26,879 nt of DNA. Origin: a virus. The stretch covers positions 1-26,879 of IMG/VR virus record IMGVR_UViG_3300025625_000040. One strand, written 5' to 3'. This document shows positions 26,614-26,879 of this stretch, one piece after another; position 1 is the first letter of the stretch, and each line of letters begins with the position of its first letter. The translations under genes and the position numbers were made by a program. The notes under the pieces are model-generated. The model had not been told where the DNA came from, did not search any database, and was given only the letters and a program-made list of their open reading frames with translations.

Positions 26614-26879
26614 CAGTGTTTCCCCAGCGCCGCCGTGATCGCGGCCGGCACCGGGCTCTGAAAGGGGCCGTAGGAAAGCTCTTGTTCCTGGGCCTGGGCC
26701 AGGCCGGGCGCCGTGACCTGCCCCACGAACTCATCGGTCAACGTGGCGCTGCTGAACGGCGTGGCGGGGACCAGCTCCTGCTCCACCGGCGCGTGGGGCA
26801 GGAGCGGCGGCACTTGAAAGGGGAACTCACCGGAGACGGTCCCCGTTCCCGGCTCCGGCAGCCAGTTCGGCCATGCCAT
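26613..26879 (-). CDS. Proline-rich hypothetical at the right edge, possibly partial (88 aa)
   Basis: The visible frame begins with an ATG in the last three bases of the window, so the real start may lie further right. The 88 residues (MAWPNWLPEPGTGTVSG...) are proline-rich. The C-terminal half is related to the 67-aa protein encoded at 25888-26091. Its stop overlaps the Acb2-like start. Function unknown; low-complexity structural or decoration proteins of this style occur between capsid and connector genes. Confidence 0.55.
   Translation of the reverse strand: MAWPNWLPEPGTGTVSGEFPFQVPPLLPHAPVEQELVPATPFSSATLTDEFVGQVTAPGLAQAQEQELSYGPFQSPVPAAITAALGKH

Noticed and set aside
1-26879. tRNA genes, insertion sequences with transposase, restriction or toxin-antitoxin genes
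   Set aside because: None could be recognised in either strand.

Overview
The window is a GC-rich stretch of a temperate, long-tailed (siphovirus-type) double-stranded DNA phage. It holds a large serine integrase, a repressor with divergent control, a D5/P4-type primase-helicase, small early genes and a complete tail module. The tail gene order matches that of gene transfer agents (GTA): tape measure, DUF2460 distal tail, DUF2163 hub, NlpC/P60 peptidase, giant 'megatron'-type tail protein. I saw no tRNA, rRNA, CRISPR array or clearly chromosomal gene. The host cannot be named. GC-rich coding sequence, many GTG/TTG starts and at least one good leaderless promoter point to a high-GC bacterium. 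Phage genes lie on both sides of the integrase, so this looks like an unintegrated (virion or circular) form with attP intact.

Layout. 1-3158 (minus) is a tightly overlapping early operon read leftward from a near-consensus promoter at 3194-3222. It encodes a small HTH protein, a SWIM/zinc-ribbon protein, five small hypotheticals and the primase-helicase, which is cut by the window edge. 3295-5408 (plus) carries the XRE-type repressor and the integrase. 5454-7063 (minus) has a membrane FxLYD protein, two translationally coupled unknowns and an excisionase-like HTH protein with a leaderless promoter. 7064-7439 is non-coding and holds an inverted repeat and four 9-bp repeats whose core recurs beside the repressor. 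7440-11070 (plus) is an accessory operon: a DUF932-like protein, a GIY-YIG homing endonuclease, a paralogous pair of small acidic proteins and a pentapeptide-repeat protein. Two near-identical promoter-like elements, GGAACC-N17-GTCTAT, precede parts of it.

10978-11178 is a string of five hairpins that resembles the 3' end (omega/right-end RNA) of an IS200/IS605 TnpB element without its tnpB. It lies where the plus-strand operon meets the minus-strand late genes. 11176-26879 (minus) is the late region. From the right, in transcription order, it holds small unknowns including a probable Acb2-type cyclic-nucleotide sponge (anti-CBASS/anti-Thoeris), an HK97-gp10-like protein, a tail terminator, the major tail tube, three membrane/coiled-coil proteins, tail assembly chaperones with a probable -1 frameshift, the tape measure, the GTA-type tail tip and a DUF2793-like fibre. 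Terminase, portal and capsid must lie beyond the right edge, and the rest of the primase beyond the left.
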